Notes: generated by a model not told the origin, from the letters alone. DNA of 64,000 nt from Cololabis saira (GCF_033807715.1 NC_084592.1:24003501-24067500); one strand, 5' to 3'; counted from the first letter of the stretch, positions 1 through 11,047 are shown. Numbers and translations are program-made.

Positions 1-314
1 GCTCATGCATGTGGGTGTGTTCAGGATAAATGCCGATGACAGTGAAGATAATGAAAGTGTGTTGTTTTTGTGTTTGATGAGAGGGATGAAGGAGAATCTG
101 AGAGGAAATGGATGACAGGAGAAAGAGAACATTTTCCTGCTCATAGCAGTTCTCAATGTTTATCACGAGAGGGATGGAGGAGGGCCTCCAGAGCCAACAC
201 ACACCTGGTCAGCTGTGTGCTGGCGATCACAGAAGTCCAGACGCTACAGTTAAGGAAGAGAAACGAGCCACGCTCTTATTTATAAGAGAGTTGGAGTTGT
301 TTTTCTCAGCTTAC
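1..314. other. map2 intron, nothing recognised
   Basis: This stretch lies downstream (minus strand) of the candidate 27-nt map2 exon. I see no exon, RNA gene or recognisable repeat in it. The short open frames on the plus strand have no recognisable domain. Confidence 0.5.
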
Positions 315-341
315 CTCTCTCCAGAGGACCAAAGTGCTCAG
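315..341 (-). CDS. map2: map2 candidate 27-nt microexon (AEHFGPLERG)
   Basis: Seen in sequence: on the minus strand a long pyrimidine tract ends in a strong acceptor (cacctgcag). It is followed by 27 nt and a strong donor (gag|gtaagc). Joined in phase 1 to the 90-nt exon at 2262-2351, it reads A-EHFGPLER-G without a stop. Its length is divisible by three and both ends are phase 1, so it can be included or skipped without a frameshift. From family knowledge, the EHFGPLE string resembles an alternatively used stretch I recall in vertebrate MAP2 proteins; this recollection is not verified. The exon that in mammals carries the PPSPPPSPA segment was not found between this site and 2262. It may be absent, divergent or further left. 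The splice signals are good, but a 27-nt exon can arise by chance, so confidence is moderate. Confidence 0.5.
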
Positions 342-567
342 CTGCAGGTGAGGGTGGAGGGGAGGGAGGCAAATTGGTGGTATCTTCAACTGCAAAGAGA
401 TGCAGACAGACAATCAGTTTCATCAGACAAGTAAGATCAAATAAGACTCTGGGAACTTGCTTCCATATACATATACCAATACACAGTAGAGATGCATTTA
501 TCTGAGGATGAACGCAATCATGACCAATGGTTTTGGTAGTTATTCAGGTATAGTTTTTTTGCTGCCT

Positions 568-658
568 TTCGTTCCCCTCCACAGTCCAAAAACTTAATTG
601 ATGATTCTAAATTGCCCGTAGGTGTGACCCTGCAAAGGATAAAACGGGTATAGAAAAT
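568..658 (+). mobile_element. L2/CR1-like LINE or SINE 3' tail fragment
   Basis: This carries the teleost-wide signature aaattgcccgtaggtgtga, followed after an internal deletion by ggataaaa-cgggtatagaaaatgg and a GGAT tail. The same family recurs, in pieces, at 15590-15650, 28857-28922, 36043-36350 and 54437-54600. Only the terminal part is present, as expected for 5'-truncated retroposition. The assignment to an L2/CR1-type LINE rather than a dependent SINE is from general knowledge and not certain. Confidence 0.65.
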
Positions 659-750
659 GGATGGATGGATGGATGGATGGATGGATGGATGAATGGATGG
701 ATGGATGGATGGATGGATGGATGGATGGATGGATGGATGGATGGATGGAT
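659..750. repeat. (GGAT)n microsatellite
   Basis: There are about 23 copies of the GGAT tetranucleotide with one gaat interruption. The array grows directly out of the 3' tail of the adjacent retroposon fragment. Confidence 0.97.
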
Positions 751-1029
751 GCTGCCTTTTGGTATTATTAGGTGATGTTTTTCCACATGTTTCTGTGATA
801 TACTGAAGAATATTTAGAGTATTTTATAAGAATGAAAGTTTTTTATTGGTCTGTACATCAGATTTATTACTTCCACCGTTGAGCTTACTTCTTCAAAATG
901 TTCCTCAGTTCGCTTTGATATGATGGTTATCAATTTCTGGGCCAAATGCCGACTGACAGAAATCCAAATTACTGTATTACCTCCTTAAGTTGATCACAAG
1001 GATTTTCTGCTTGGTCAAACACCTTTTGA

Positions 1030-1400
1030 GGACTGATCAAATGTTCTTGCCGGGATTAAGATCTGGTGAGTTTCCTGGCCGCAGATTAAATATTACAATC
1101 ACATAGTGCGAGTTGTTATCAACTGTGACACAGTGCTCCATCCTGCTGACGAATGCCCAGATCCGATCTGTGCCAAGATGCTCTTGGACGATGCAACTTT
1201 AATCATGGCAGCGTTTCTGGATAGGACTGTAAGTGAACCGACTTTTTCAGATGAGAAGCAACCCCAAACATGGATGTTCTCAGGATGTTTCGCCCTTGGC
1301 ATGGTGCAGGACTCATGGCAGTCACACCATTTCATCCGTGGGCTATCGCTTTTTAGATTCCCAAACAGCTGGAAGGGACCTTCATCGACCTTCACCAGTC
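1030..1400 (-). pseudogene. decayed Tc1-like transposase fragment
   Basis: On the minus strand, broken frames still show the Tc1 catalytic core in the right order. VDEGPFQLFG corresponds to the first-aspartate block. KHPENIHVWGCFSSEKVGS and LTV follow, then a degraded second-aspartate block (FVSRMEHC), and PGNSPDLNPGKN at about 1031-1065 for the third acidic block, where the expected glutamate is replaced. Frameshifts and the loss of the second and third acidic residues mean it cannot be active. The N-terminal paired-like DNA-binding domain and the inverted repeats were not recognised. It lies in the map2 intron in the same orientation as the gene. Confidence 0.8.
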
Positions 1401-2261
1401 TTGTGCTAATTCATGTTTGTATTTTCTTCAGAATCAGAAATGGAGTCCGTCCTGGACGTTGTCCAAGTCTTGGCTCTACTGCGTGTGCAGATTCCCACTC
1501 GCAAATTGCCTTGGTGCTTGCTGGAAAATCTCAAACCTCCTGAGGTTTTCTCCACTGAAGATGAGCACCTCATCGAGCCTCTTAATGCAGTACATGGTTA
1601 TTAAGCAATATCCTTGCAATATCCTTGCATTTAAATCCATTATGATGCAGGATGATGATGGCTTATTTTTTTTATTTTTTTTGTAGACAACCATCTCTAA
1701 CACCAGACAATGTCTTAATCCCTTTGATCAGTGCATCTTATGTATTTTTGCTCATTTTAGCAACAATCTAGAAACGATATGAATCACCATTGCAGAGAAC
1801 AACGTTTGTATCACTTCTGGCCCCGACTGTAGACACTTCAGACTGTACTAAGAGCAACAGGATCTGAATTATTTTAAATAAACTAGGTGATCAATAGTTT
1901 ACTCTATTTCTGCACTTCTTACCTCTGAACATCCAGCCAAATCCACTTAATGACTGATCACTGATGCAGACCACTTCAACCCCAGGATCAGGTTGTTTGG
2001 AGTCTATTTGTGTCTACAAGGACGGGGGACTATGATTATCACTCCACAATCTTTGCTGTAGTGGGACCAGTGTAAGCTTCCTGGGGATGGTTGTTTACTC
2101 TGTAAATATTCTGTCTTTTCATGAACTGTGTGACTCCACAATACCCCGTACTGTGATTCGCCTCTGAACATCAGGCGTGGAATAATGCCTGGATTACAGA
2201 ATCATGTGAACTGCTGCCTCCACATGACTGACGAGCACCACCGCTTGGATTTGCGTCTCAC

Positions 2262-2351
2262 CTGATGGCAGCCGTTGTGTCTCCTGCTCTCCCTTCAGTA
2301 CTGCCACCGCCTCTGCTGTCACTTCCTGCACAATCCTTGCAGACACTTGCT
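2262..2351 (-). CDS. map2: map2 coding exon 2 (90 nt)
   Basis: This is the N-terminal region of microtubule-associated protein 2, a neuronal dendritic protein that binds microtubules through C-terminal repeats lying outside the window. The exon reads EQVSARIVQEVTAEAVAV, then LKGEQETQRLPS: 30 codons, phase 1 to phase 1. The acceptor is ttccattgccag|AGCAAG (ag at 2352-2353) and the donor is CCATCAG|gtgaga (gt at 2260-2261). The first two bases complete a GAG codon begun by the last G of the start exon at 20067. Human MAP2 has EEVSARIVQVVTAEAVAVLK at this position, so the identification is strong; tau and MAP4 lack this block. No damage is visible in the exon. Confidence 0.93.
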
Positions 2352-2353
2352 CT

Positions 2354-3040
2354 GGCAATGGAAAGTCACCCAGATGCACACAGTCAATTTGAATATTATT
2401 GTAGAAAAACATCTTAAAAGCAAGTGGTTCAGATTAATCAAATTTAAGACTTAGAATACATCTGATGCTATAAATCCAAAGACGCTGCAGCCTCTCGAGT
2501 AAATAAGAGGAATGCAGTTGCACCAGGCGGTTTACAGCTGGAGGATACCTGAATATCAAGTTTTATACTACATATTGATGTAAAAACTGTATAAACACAG
2601 CTTTTTAACAATGCCACCTGTAAGGACATGTGGTGACAGGCAGCTAAATTCATTTCCATGACTGCTGCTGCACCAGTGCCTCTACTGTTCTGAAAAAAAC
2701 AGTATGTGAAGTTCCCTTTTTTTGTTTTCATCCTTCAAGAGGATACGTGAAATTCTATGAACTAATGATTCATGGCGTGACGATATTTCACACATGAATA
2801 CATGAAGGAACTGTCTGTGTGCAGCGCTTTCAGTTGCTCAGCACTACTGCTGCTTTTTATCTCCATGCAAAATGTACACTGACTTTCCATTCAGCTACAT
2901 CAGAAGAATGAATATTTTGTTTGTTTGTTGTATACATATTTTATTTTTTATACATTATTTATCTATTTATTTATTTTTATTTTATTGGAAAGTGTCAAAA
3001 ACGTGTTTCCTCCTATCTTTACAGAAAACACCTCAGGTAT
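2354..3040. other. intronic DNA, nothing recognised
   Basis: This is unique-looking AT-rich sequence, with a T/A-rich patch at about 2930-2990. I recognise no exon, RNA gene or repeat family. Confidence 0.5.
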
Positions 3041-3045
3041 TTACA

Positions 3046-3325
3046 TCACTCAGCCACAACATTAAAAGTGCCGACAGGTTGGTGTAACAGCACTCATATT
3101 CATCTTTAAAAGTCCCTCCTGGAAACACTGAGGCCCGGCATTTTAATGGATGCTACTTTGACATGTGCAGTAGAAACCACCTAATGTCTGCTGCAGGCCA
3201 AGCATTCCTTGGGACAAAAGCACTGCCGAAAAAGCAGCAGGTTCCTGCAAAATCAGTACAGCCCACCATCGTACCACAAACACAGCTCAGGAAGGGCTAA
3301 AGCAAAACAACAGTTTTGAGCAAAC
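3046..3325 (+). mobile_element. internally deleted, decayed Tc1-like element
   Basis: The left part (tcagccacaacattaaaa, then gacaggt and a run toward 3105) matches the terminal repeat of a widespread fish Tc1-like family. After an internal deletion, 3119-3300 matches the middle of the same family's transposase region: the stretch starting ctggaaacactgaggcc, then gctactttgacatgtgc, then a degraded copy of the second-aspartate block. The reading frame is destroyed. It belongs to a different Tc1 lineage from the elements at 1030 and 18227. Family assignment is from memory of the consensus and was not searched. Confidence 0.65.
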
Positions 3326-3688
3326 ATCCCAACTCAGTCTGATAACACATCATAAAAAAGACATAAAACCATTTCAGCTCAGTGTCTATTAAAAGATATG
3401 CATCTTTTTTTTTCCTGATGCTACATAGTCTGCATCCTTTCATGGATGTTGACTTAATCTGAGATAAGGTGGGCTGTTCTCCCTTTGGAAAAAGCCAGAA
3501 GCAAAGCAGTTAGTGACAGTCAAATGTTTGCACATACCGACTCATGCAAAATGAAAGAGGACTGCATCACTGTTACTGTACAGTATATATTAAAATTTCA
3601 GCTTCTTCTCTTTAAAGTAAAGGCTCGATCCCCCTCTATCCTCTACAGAAAAATGCAGTTTCAGTTTGGAGAGAACATGCTTTCATAA
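3326..3688. other. intronic DNA, nothing recognised
   Basis: I see no gene or repeat family here. The 67-codon open frame ending near 3688 has no recognisable features. Confidence 0.5.
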
Positions 3689-3898
<210 letters not shown>

Positions 3899-3954
3899 CC
3901 AACACTAAAACAACTGCACATAGCAAACTCAAAGTAAGTTGAAATGAGATCAAG

Positions 3955-4680
3955 ATGGAAAGGATGTGAAGCAGGTTATAGAGATGGAAATGTGTGAGGG
4001 CAAGACGGAAAGGGCACTTCAGAGAACTGATGAAGATGAAAAAGAGAGCGGGAGAAAGGTGGAAAGTGCAGCGGCTGTAGACCAAGAAGTAATCAGTAAG
4101 TTTGAGGTGAGAGCAGCTTTGAAGAGAATGAAGAGTTGAAAGGCATTTGTTCCTGATGACATACAAGTGGACGTATGAGAGGAAAGGAGGGAATAGAGTT
4201 TTTAGCTGGATTGTTCAGTTCGGAGGGTGAAAATGCACATTGAAGATCTAGAAAAAAAGCAGTAGAAACTAAGTTAGAAAAATCATTAATGAATCATGAG
4301 TAGCAGTTATGCTTTCATGACAAGAAAGACCACCACAGATCTAACCTTGGCTTTGAGAATGCTGATGGAGTTGAAAATGTTCAGATTTTATTTGGGAATG
4401 ATGAGGATGGATTGGATCATGAAAGATAGTAGATTGAGATGGTTTGAACACAGAAGAGAAGAAAAGTGAAAACATTGATAGAAGATAGATTGATAGAAGG
4501 TCAGTTTACTGGATGTGATGAAAGAGGACATGAAGATGGGTAGTGTAACACAGGACGATGCAGAAGACAGGGTAAGATGGAAACAAATGATCTGCTTTGG
4601 TGACCCTGAATGGAAAAGCCAAAAGAAGGCTGTATGAGTGAAGTTTTCCAATTGATGCAGGACTTTCTTCAATCGTACCT
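3955..4680 (+). pseudogene. RTE-type LINE reverse-transcriptase remnant
   Basis: Plus-strand frames read VESAAAVDQEVISKFEVRAA then LKRMKS, a stop, and KAFVPDDI at about 4056-4170. This is the N-terminal reverse-transcriptase block (EVRxALKRMKxGKAxGPDDIP) of RTE-clade LINEs. At about 4500-4625 the frame reads MDVMKEDMKMGSVTQDDAED then RVRWKQMICFGDP, the conserved C-terminal tail of the same proteins. The catalytic core between them is missing or scrambled, and there are several stops and frameshifts. It is therefore a dead, internally deleted copy. No tail or target duplication was identified. Confidence 0.8.
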
Positions 4681-4988
4681 AAGTAAGTGACATAATTTTA
4701 TACATGAAACATAAGTTTGCTTGATTACAACTGGATCAATCTATACTGAAAAGAAGAGGCGCATGCTTGAACAGAAGAATAAGACATTCAAACTCTGATT
4801 CGCTCAAAAAAAGGAGGGCTGCCAGAGTCTGGAATCACTCTAATAGGATTTTTTATATACAAACCTTTATGCAAACATCCAGACTGGTAAACAGACCAAC
4901 TGCACTAGGAATAACAGACAATCCTTTCAGCTGCTTCAAGATTCAGAAATGTAACATTAAATGTATTTTTTTCTGCAAGATAATTGAC
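4681..4988. other. intronic DNA, nothing recognised
   Basis: I see no supported gene or repeat between the LINE remnant and the TTAA-flanked element that follows. Confidence 0.5.
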
Positions 4989-5190
4989 TTAAAGCAGCAC
5001 AATGTAACTTTCAGCTTTTGTTGAGTTTGGCGGCTCCTTTGGACAAAATCGGTAGTGCTTTACCAGAAAGAACACGATATTTCCCATGAGCACCAGCGCG
5101 TACTGCCGGAAAACTCCTGTCCCCGTCGCGTGCATTTGTTTTGATGAGAGAAGACGGGACGGACTTTCAAAACTACTTTTCTGTTTTCAG

Positions 5191-5219
5191 CGGTCGTTTG
5201 CAGGATGGATAGCGAAGAG
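5191..5219 (+). other. possible cryptic exon inside the TTAA element
   Basis: A pyrimidine-rich acceptor (cttttctgttttcag) precedes 29 nt that hold an ATG in good context (agg-ATG-G) reading MDSEE. A donor (gtaatg) follows immediately. It lies on the strand opposite to map2. This may be a relic of a gene first exon captured by the element. There is no evidence that it is used. Confidence 0.25.
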
Positions 5220-5260
5220 GTAATGTATCTATTTTTGGCTAAACAATATAATATGACTGT

Positions 5261-5593
5261 TGTGATGGGTTAGATGAGGACCCAAGCGCAGGAGAGCAGA
5301 GTAGGAGGCCGGAGGCAGGAGTTCTCAACAAAAAGGGTTTATTTACAAAAACAAGAACTAAAAGCGCTGCAGAGCAGGATCCACAAAAACCAGGATCATG
5401 AAGGACAAAAACTACAAGGAGACATGGAGGTAGACACATAGAGACCGACAGGGAACAAAGGAATGACAAGACCAGATATACACAGGGGATAACGAGACAC
5501 GACGAGACACAGGTGCAGACACAATCAGGGCAGATGGGAAACAGGAGGGACAGAACTGAAACTCAAGCTGGGGGGAAGTGTCAAACCATGACA
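5261..5593. mobile_element. 333-bp element nested in the TTAA transposon
   Basis: The ends tgtgatgggtt and (reverse complement) tgtcatggttt form an imperfect inverted repeat. The interior (gaggacccaagcgcaggaga ... agggcagatgggaaacagga) matches a common fish interspersed family. The 8 bp flanking it (atgactgt and atgacgat) agree at 6 of 8 positions, compatible with a diverged hAT-size target duplication. There is no coding capacity. Confidence 0.6.
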
Positions 5594-6470
5594 ATGACGA
5601 TGTTGAAAAACACTAAGTTCAACTTGGTTTTATTAAGTTGTTTCAGCGAGATAATGCGCCCTACAAACTCATACGCTCTGCACCTTTTTCCTGTCACGTT
5701 TTTTAGAGGGACTTCGTCATAAATTAGTAGTCCAACATACTTACTGACAAAATAAAAAAAAACTTTATAACCTGTGAATAACTGAATGCCCATTCCTTAT
5801 ATTTTGCAGAATTGCAGCCCTGCACAATTTTACAGTTCTCAGGAAAAATACCCAAAGAAAGAAAAGAAAGGAATGAACCCAAGACGAATCCCCTGTATGT
5901 GAAAACATTCTAATTTTGAGTCTTATTGAACATAGAACTCTACATTTACATTTGTATCATAACAATTCTGTCTCTTGTTTTATCCCCATAAATCCCCATC
6001 GGTCGGACATCCCTCTTCGTCTTTCATCTCACGCCAGCAAGTGAACCAATGTTTATTCTTGTCTGGGCAATTTTTTTTTTTTGTCCGGGATTTAGCTTGT
6101 TACTCTCCCGCTTTCTTTTTTCGCCTCCTCCGATTAAACTTTTATTTTCTTCCTTTTTTTCGCTGCTTCGGCCATGAGCTCTGAGCTCTGCGCTCCACGC
6201 CCCGCCCAGCTTTCGTCTCGACTACGAATTGGGAAGGAGGGGGAAGTGACATATGCCGTAAAGCAGTCAAAGCCGTAGAAATTTTTTAGTTTTTTAGTGT
6301 GGAAGGGTTCCTACCATGCACCACAAAGTTACATAGTGCCAGTGAAGGCGATACAGACCCCTCAGAACATGACAGAGGTTCATTAAACCTGTTGTAAGTT
6401 GATGTACCATCACAATTACTATATATTAAGGTGGAAATTAAGGTGGAAAAGTTACATAGTGCTGCTTTAA

Positions 6471-6578
6471 TATTAGATGAATACTGGTTTTGAGGGCATT
6501 TATATCACTATCTGTCCAAAGCTAATTGGCAGCAGTTGCTTAACCTAAAATGAACCAATAAAAGCAACAACACTGACC

Positions 6579-6611
<33 letters not shown>

Positions 6612-7323
6612 TAAATCCATGTATGCATGTGTTTTTTAATTCAGTTACAGTGCCTTTATAAATTTGTGAAATACGGAGACAAAAAGGAATAGTGTCCTAA
6701 ACTGCTGGACAGTCTGTGCATTCACACTTTCATTTACATGTCCTCGTGTTAAAAACTCCCTGGCATGCAGCAGCTCCTAATCAAAGCCTACATTTTAACT
6801 GTGACATTGGTTATAGGATTGAATGGCGCTGAGATTTATTTTTAAATGCTGCTCTTTTAGGATCTTTTTCCATCCAACATCACCCACACATTAACAATCT
6901 GACAGGCACGCACACACCCACAACCAGGCTCCACACATACACTCGTTTCTTCTGGAAACACTTCACACAACCGGCTCACCAACCTCAGGAAGCCATTTCC
7001 CGATTTCAAAAGCAAAGAGCAATAACTGTGCAACACCTAGTTGCTGTTTCTAGGCAAAAATCCTTCCTTCATATGGTGAAAAAAAAGAGGAAATTTGTTC
7101 ATGCGAACCCCACTGAGTGGTTCTGCCTAACAACAGCCTCTAGAGTGAAATAACAATTACGTTTATACAGCTTAGACATGACTTTGACTTTTAAGATATT
7201 TTGAATTACTTCTCAAAGTTGAAATCTGATGGGTGCTTTTCTTAAAATAAATTAAAAAAAAGAAATCAACATTATACAGTGACCAATGGATATGGACGTT
7301 GACAGAGTTGCCACTACAAACCC
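6471..7323. other. intronic DNA with an A-run, otherwise nothing recognised
   Basis: An uninterrupted run of 26 A lies at 6584-6609, possibly the tail of an unrecognised retroposed sequence. Nothing else here could be assigned. Confidence 0.5.
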
Positions 7324-7672
7324 TTAAAGGAGCTTGAGGCCGGATTGAGGCAGAATTTATGAAAAAAATTCGTATATGTTTTAAGTTTTCTAGTAATAAT
7401 GTCAGATGAAGCGTTCCAAACCAAAACGAATGAGCCCTCTAGTGTATCTCTCCGTTGCCTTGAACAGGCTGTGTGCTGCAAAATGTGCTGCAATTCCGGG
7501 CCGGAATTTTCCGCGCTGGGCTGCGGATGTGACGTCACATGACGCTGCATGCGCGTTCTCCCCGTTCTCCCGTGCCGGCTTCACTGTTGGCTGCAGTACC
7601 CCTGACGGCCGTCGTGGTGAAGGGTGGCGCTAGAGAGTCTCATTTCTTAAAAGGAGCCTCAAGCTCCTTTAA
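7324..7672. mobile_element. TTAA-flanked MITE, 349 bp, with a CRE palindrome
   Basis: The 17-bp inverted ends ttaaaggagcttgaggc and gcctcaagctcctttaa lie directly at TTAA tetramers (7324-7327 and 7669-7672). The interior is GC-rich around 7480-7630 and includes the palindrome tgacgtca at 7530-7537, a perfect CREB/ATF consensus. There is no ORF of note. It shares the TTAAAGG start with elements at 44371 and 58750 but is a distinct family. Confidence 0.8.
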
Positions 7673-7736
7673 AAAGAAAATTTACTACTTTGAGAATATT
7701 AGAGCATAGTAGAAGCACAGCTATGTTATATAGCTT

Positions 7737-7804
<68 letters not shown>
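7737..7804. repeat. (AATC)n microsatellite
   Basis: About 17 pure AATC units, the same motif as at 3787-3898. Confidence 0.97.
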
Positions 7805-7805
<1 letters not shown>

Positions 7806-10124
7806 GTAATAACACAAAATACTAGTTAGTGATAATGAAATATGTCATTAAAAGTGGTAAATTGGAAAAGGTTCTGCTCATAGAGCAGTTAACGCTGAAG
7901 TGAAGGTTGATCAAGAAAAAGACAAAGAGAACCAACTTAAATCAACTGGCAACAAGCAGATTTTGATCCAGCTACCTGATGCATTCCACAGGTTTGAGCT
8001 GAAAAAGCTTCTGTAGACGGTTCGGTAGTGGAAGCTGTGAGGCAGCTCATGAACAAACCTGGGATATGAAAGTAACGCAAACAGTCGAGGACAAACCACT
8101 TTGAGTCGTAGTCGCGCTTCATTTACAAACTGTATAGTTTACCTAAAGTGATACCAAAAAAATACATTAAAAAATCCAACTTTGGGTCAAAATCGAAAGT
8201 TGTTATGTTGCCATGCTTTTCAGTGCTTCAATTTACGTTGTTTGTCATGGAAACAACCGTTATGTTGACCAATGACTACGCTGACTGCTGTCACGTTGCT
8301 TCAAGTGCGCCGTTTAGTCCTAAATGAAAACATAATTTGTGTAGACAAAGGAAAAAGGTTAGGAATGTATGAGATACTGATGTTTATTGTAACTGCTTAC
8401 ATGCTACAACTGCTACTGCTAAAGCTTTAACTTAAATCTGCTAGCAGCTAGCTCCGTCTTTATACCGTTGAAACTGCTTAAGCACATTAATTAAATACGT
8501 CGATGTCAGCATCTGAGTAAAATAAACTAATACATCAAAATGAACTAAACAAGGCAGTACGCCGCTCTTGTCCAGTCAGACTTAGACCACACGCTGCTGT
8601 AGAAGTGTTAGCCTAGTGTGCTAACAGCTAGCCATGCATGTGTAAGCAGTGGACTGGGCTGATCTAATGATTGCGCCAGAAGCAGAGGCATCTAGGTGCT
8701 TTTTCATGGCTGCTGTGCTACCAGGACAGGCTGACGTCCTTTGATTTGCTATTGCTCATTTTAAAGCGTTGCTAAGCAGCTGCGGTCTGCAGCATGTTGC
8801 CTTCCTTTTAATGGCCAAAGTGAACTCAAGCATTATTGCAGGTGATGCGCAATTAAATTTATAACATGCTGAGTTCAGCTGTGTGTGAAAGCCAATAAAG
8901 AAATGTTTCAAATGAAAACTGAAAACCAGGTGTCCAACTAATGTCTACCTACTGTAAGTAATTATGGTCCTGAAAGATTGACAAATTAGATGTATGATTG
9001 ATGTTTGTATGTTTTTTTAAAGAAGACTGAAGACACATTTCGTGAAGCATCATAACTGTCTTTCTAAAATGCTTGAAGGCAGGTTGGATAACATTGAAAC
9101 AACACTTTTCTGATGCCAAATCATCAAAGAGCAACTTATTTTTTAATACAGTACTTGAATACTTGCCACTCTTCTCATTAAAGTTTCCCTGAAGGGACTC
9201 CCTCAATTTTGTGCTTTTAAGACAATTTTTTGGATTGATGTTGCCTCGCCTCCTTGTTTACTTTTCATCAGAATCGCTGTAGGCTACTTGCCCTAAAAAT
9301 CAGTAGCTCATTGTAGAGCTAATGCTGAATCAACCGTTTTTTAAAAGGCTATTTTTGTCCTTGTAAATTGCAGTCCGGTTAGGATGCAAGGAAAATCCCC
9401 AAAGCAAAATTTTGAGCAATCTTTCAGGTGAAAACACAGCTATTATTTAGTACACCCCTCTGTACTTTCAGACACATAAATGGATGTTAAAATGACCTCG
9501 AGGGTGGCGACTGAGACCAAATGTCTAATAAATGTCTAAAAGGTTATAGGATAATTATACATTTTCACCACTGCACCTTTTTGCAAAATGACTTGCAGTT
9601 TCTTCCCCCTGGATGAAGCTTTACAGTTTTAAAGTGCAGCATAGCAACTAACCCTCAGATAAATACACTAGGAGATGATAAATAAGCACTGCTGCTTGAT
9701 TTTATTTTTATCTTAGGTGTTTGGTGAAGACTGAATGCCTCAACACTTGTATGAAGTTTTCTGTTGCCCGGATTAGTTGTAAAGAGAGATGCTTTGTCAA
9801 CCGCAAGCAAAATAGCTTGCTTCGAAACCTTATAAATAAGCATCCACATTCACAGAGCAGATGCACAGAAAATACAGGCTTCTCGTATCCATAAAGCCGC
9901 CTGGAAGAGATGAAAAACAAGCTTTGTTTGGTTGACTCAGAACTGAGGAGTGAAAAGAACAGAGCAGCTTCCCGTTTTCAACTGTAACGCCAGAATAAAT
10001 CAGTCGCGCACACAGCTGCTTCAATTTCCAGAACACTTGCAACGCACCCCTTCTTTTACATCAGCAAATGAATGTAACAGCATGCAAACGCGCCAACATC
10101 ATCTCTGAGTGAGTAGTGAATTAC
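7805..10124. other. intronic DNA, nothing recognised
   Basis: 2.3 kb with no supported exon or classified repeat. The segment 8400-8830 is mildly rich in gctagc-type words and could be an unclassified old repeat. Minus-strand open frames of 60-85 codons here have no recognisable features. Confidence 0.45.
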
Positions 10125-10293
10125 CTGCACGCCGACGATGTATAAGCGCTGCCTCTCTGAGCTGTAAGTCTTGAGTCAACGCACGGCACATCCAGACAAA
10201 CACACACACGCAGCGGGACTGCGAGGGCAAGGAGAGAGCAGGAGGGGTGTTCGGTATGATACCAGCAGGCGACCCAACTGTGGAAAGCAAGTG
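10125..10293 (-). other. map2: candidate alternative map2 first exon (non-coding)
   Basis: On the minus strand a GC- and CpG-richer segment ends in a strong splice donor, cgtgcag|gtaatt (gt at 10123-10124). It lies just downstream of an X-box at 10294-10307. This would fit a noncoding first exon transcribed toward the 90-nt map2 exon at 2262-2351, giving a transcript lacking the usual start exon. The start point is not defined by the sequence, so the right boundary is arbitrary. This is inference from base composition plus a single splice signal. Confidence 0.3.
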
Positions 10294-10307
10294 GTTGCCA
10301 TAGCAAC
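10294..10307. promoter_or_regulatory. RFX X-box palindrome
   Basis: gttgccatagcaac matches the RFX-family X-box (GTNRCC, two bases, RGYAAC) at every constrained position on both strands. It sits at the edge of the candidate internal promoter. Occupancy cannot be inferred from sequence. Confidence 0.55.
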
Positions 10308-10370
10308 AGACTGGCGGGCCACTGACTTGGGTACATATGTGAATCGGAAGTGAGACACATGTCAAGGGGC

Positions 10371-11045
10371 TGTGTCAGTCTCTGTGTCGGCAGCAGCCAC
10401 CAATAAACAGGAGCAGATGGCTTCTTTTTTTGGGTAATTTAAAAATTATAAAATTGGTAATTATAACCACGTCTTATTTTTAAGGTGATTTTTTTTCTTT
10501 CCAGGACAAGAAATGTACAACTTTTTTTCTTTTTTAACTTCCTACATAGCAAGCTTCCTCTCATTAGGGAGGTTCTGCTGTATACTGTAATACCCGAGCC
10601 TAAACCCTGAGCGAGCAACGGAGCTTACTGAACACACAAACATGCACGGCTCAAGCAAAAAAAGAAAGAAAGAAAAAAAAAAAGAACATTTTGAAAAGAT
10701 TTTTATTCCAAAAATCGCTGCTTATGCTTAACTCTGTCTGCGCAATCGGTCAACAAGACACAGCAGTGAGAGACCTTGTTACTGGCCTGTCAAAAAAAGC
10801 AGTCACTTGCAGAGTCATCAACTCCTATAATCTACCACAGTTAACTAAATCCAGCCTCCACTTTTTTTGCCCTTAATAACACTGTGTACAGACTGTGTGA
10901 GATCCATGATGAAACAAAACCTGGTTTTTAAACCTGGACTAGACTTTGATAGCTGACATGAATGTATTATCTGAATAGAAAAATAAATCGATAAAAAAAA
11001 ATACCAAACAACAAAAGAAATTGCCACTGAAAATCCAAAATAGTG
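10371..11045. other. intronic DNA, nothing recognised
   Basis: Unique-looking sequence with short T and A runs. No gene or repeat is supported. Confidence 0.5.
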
Positions 11046-11047
11046 AG

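Larger units (their letters stand above)
342..2261 (-). other. map2: map2 intron between the 90-nt exon and the microexon
   Basis: This is intron sequence bounded by the donor at 2260-2261 (minus-strand gt after ...CCATCAG) and the acceptor at 342-343. It contains an L2-like repeat tail with a GGAT microsatellite (568-750) and a decayed minus-strand Tc1-like transposase (about 1030-1400). In 1401-2261 I recognise nothing. Confidence 0.7.
4989..6470. mobile_element. TTAA-flanked non-autonomous DNA transposon, 1.48 kb
   Basis: The ends are near-perfect inverted repeats of about 24 bp: ttaaagcagcacaatgtaac at 4989 and gttacatagtgctgctttaa at 6451-6470. Both ends are at TTAA, the usual target of piggyBac-type transposases. 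No transposase is present. The interior contains GC-rich segments, a splice-flanked mini-exon (5191-5219) and a nested 333-bp element at 5261-5593. Assignment to the piggyBac group rests only on the TTAA ends and is an inference. Confidence 0.75.

Noticed and set aside
5239..5722. Short frames across the nested 333-bp element
   Set aside because: They lie within non-autonomous element sequence and have no conserved domain.
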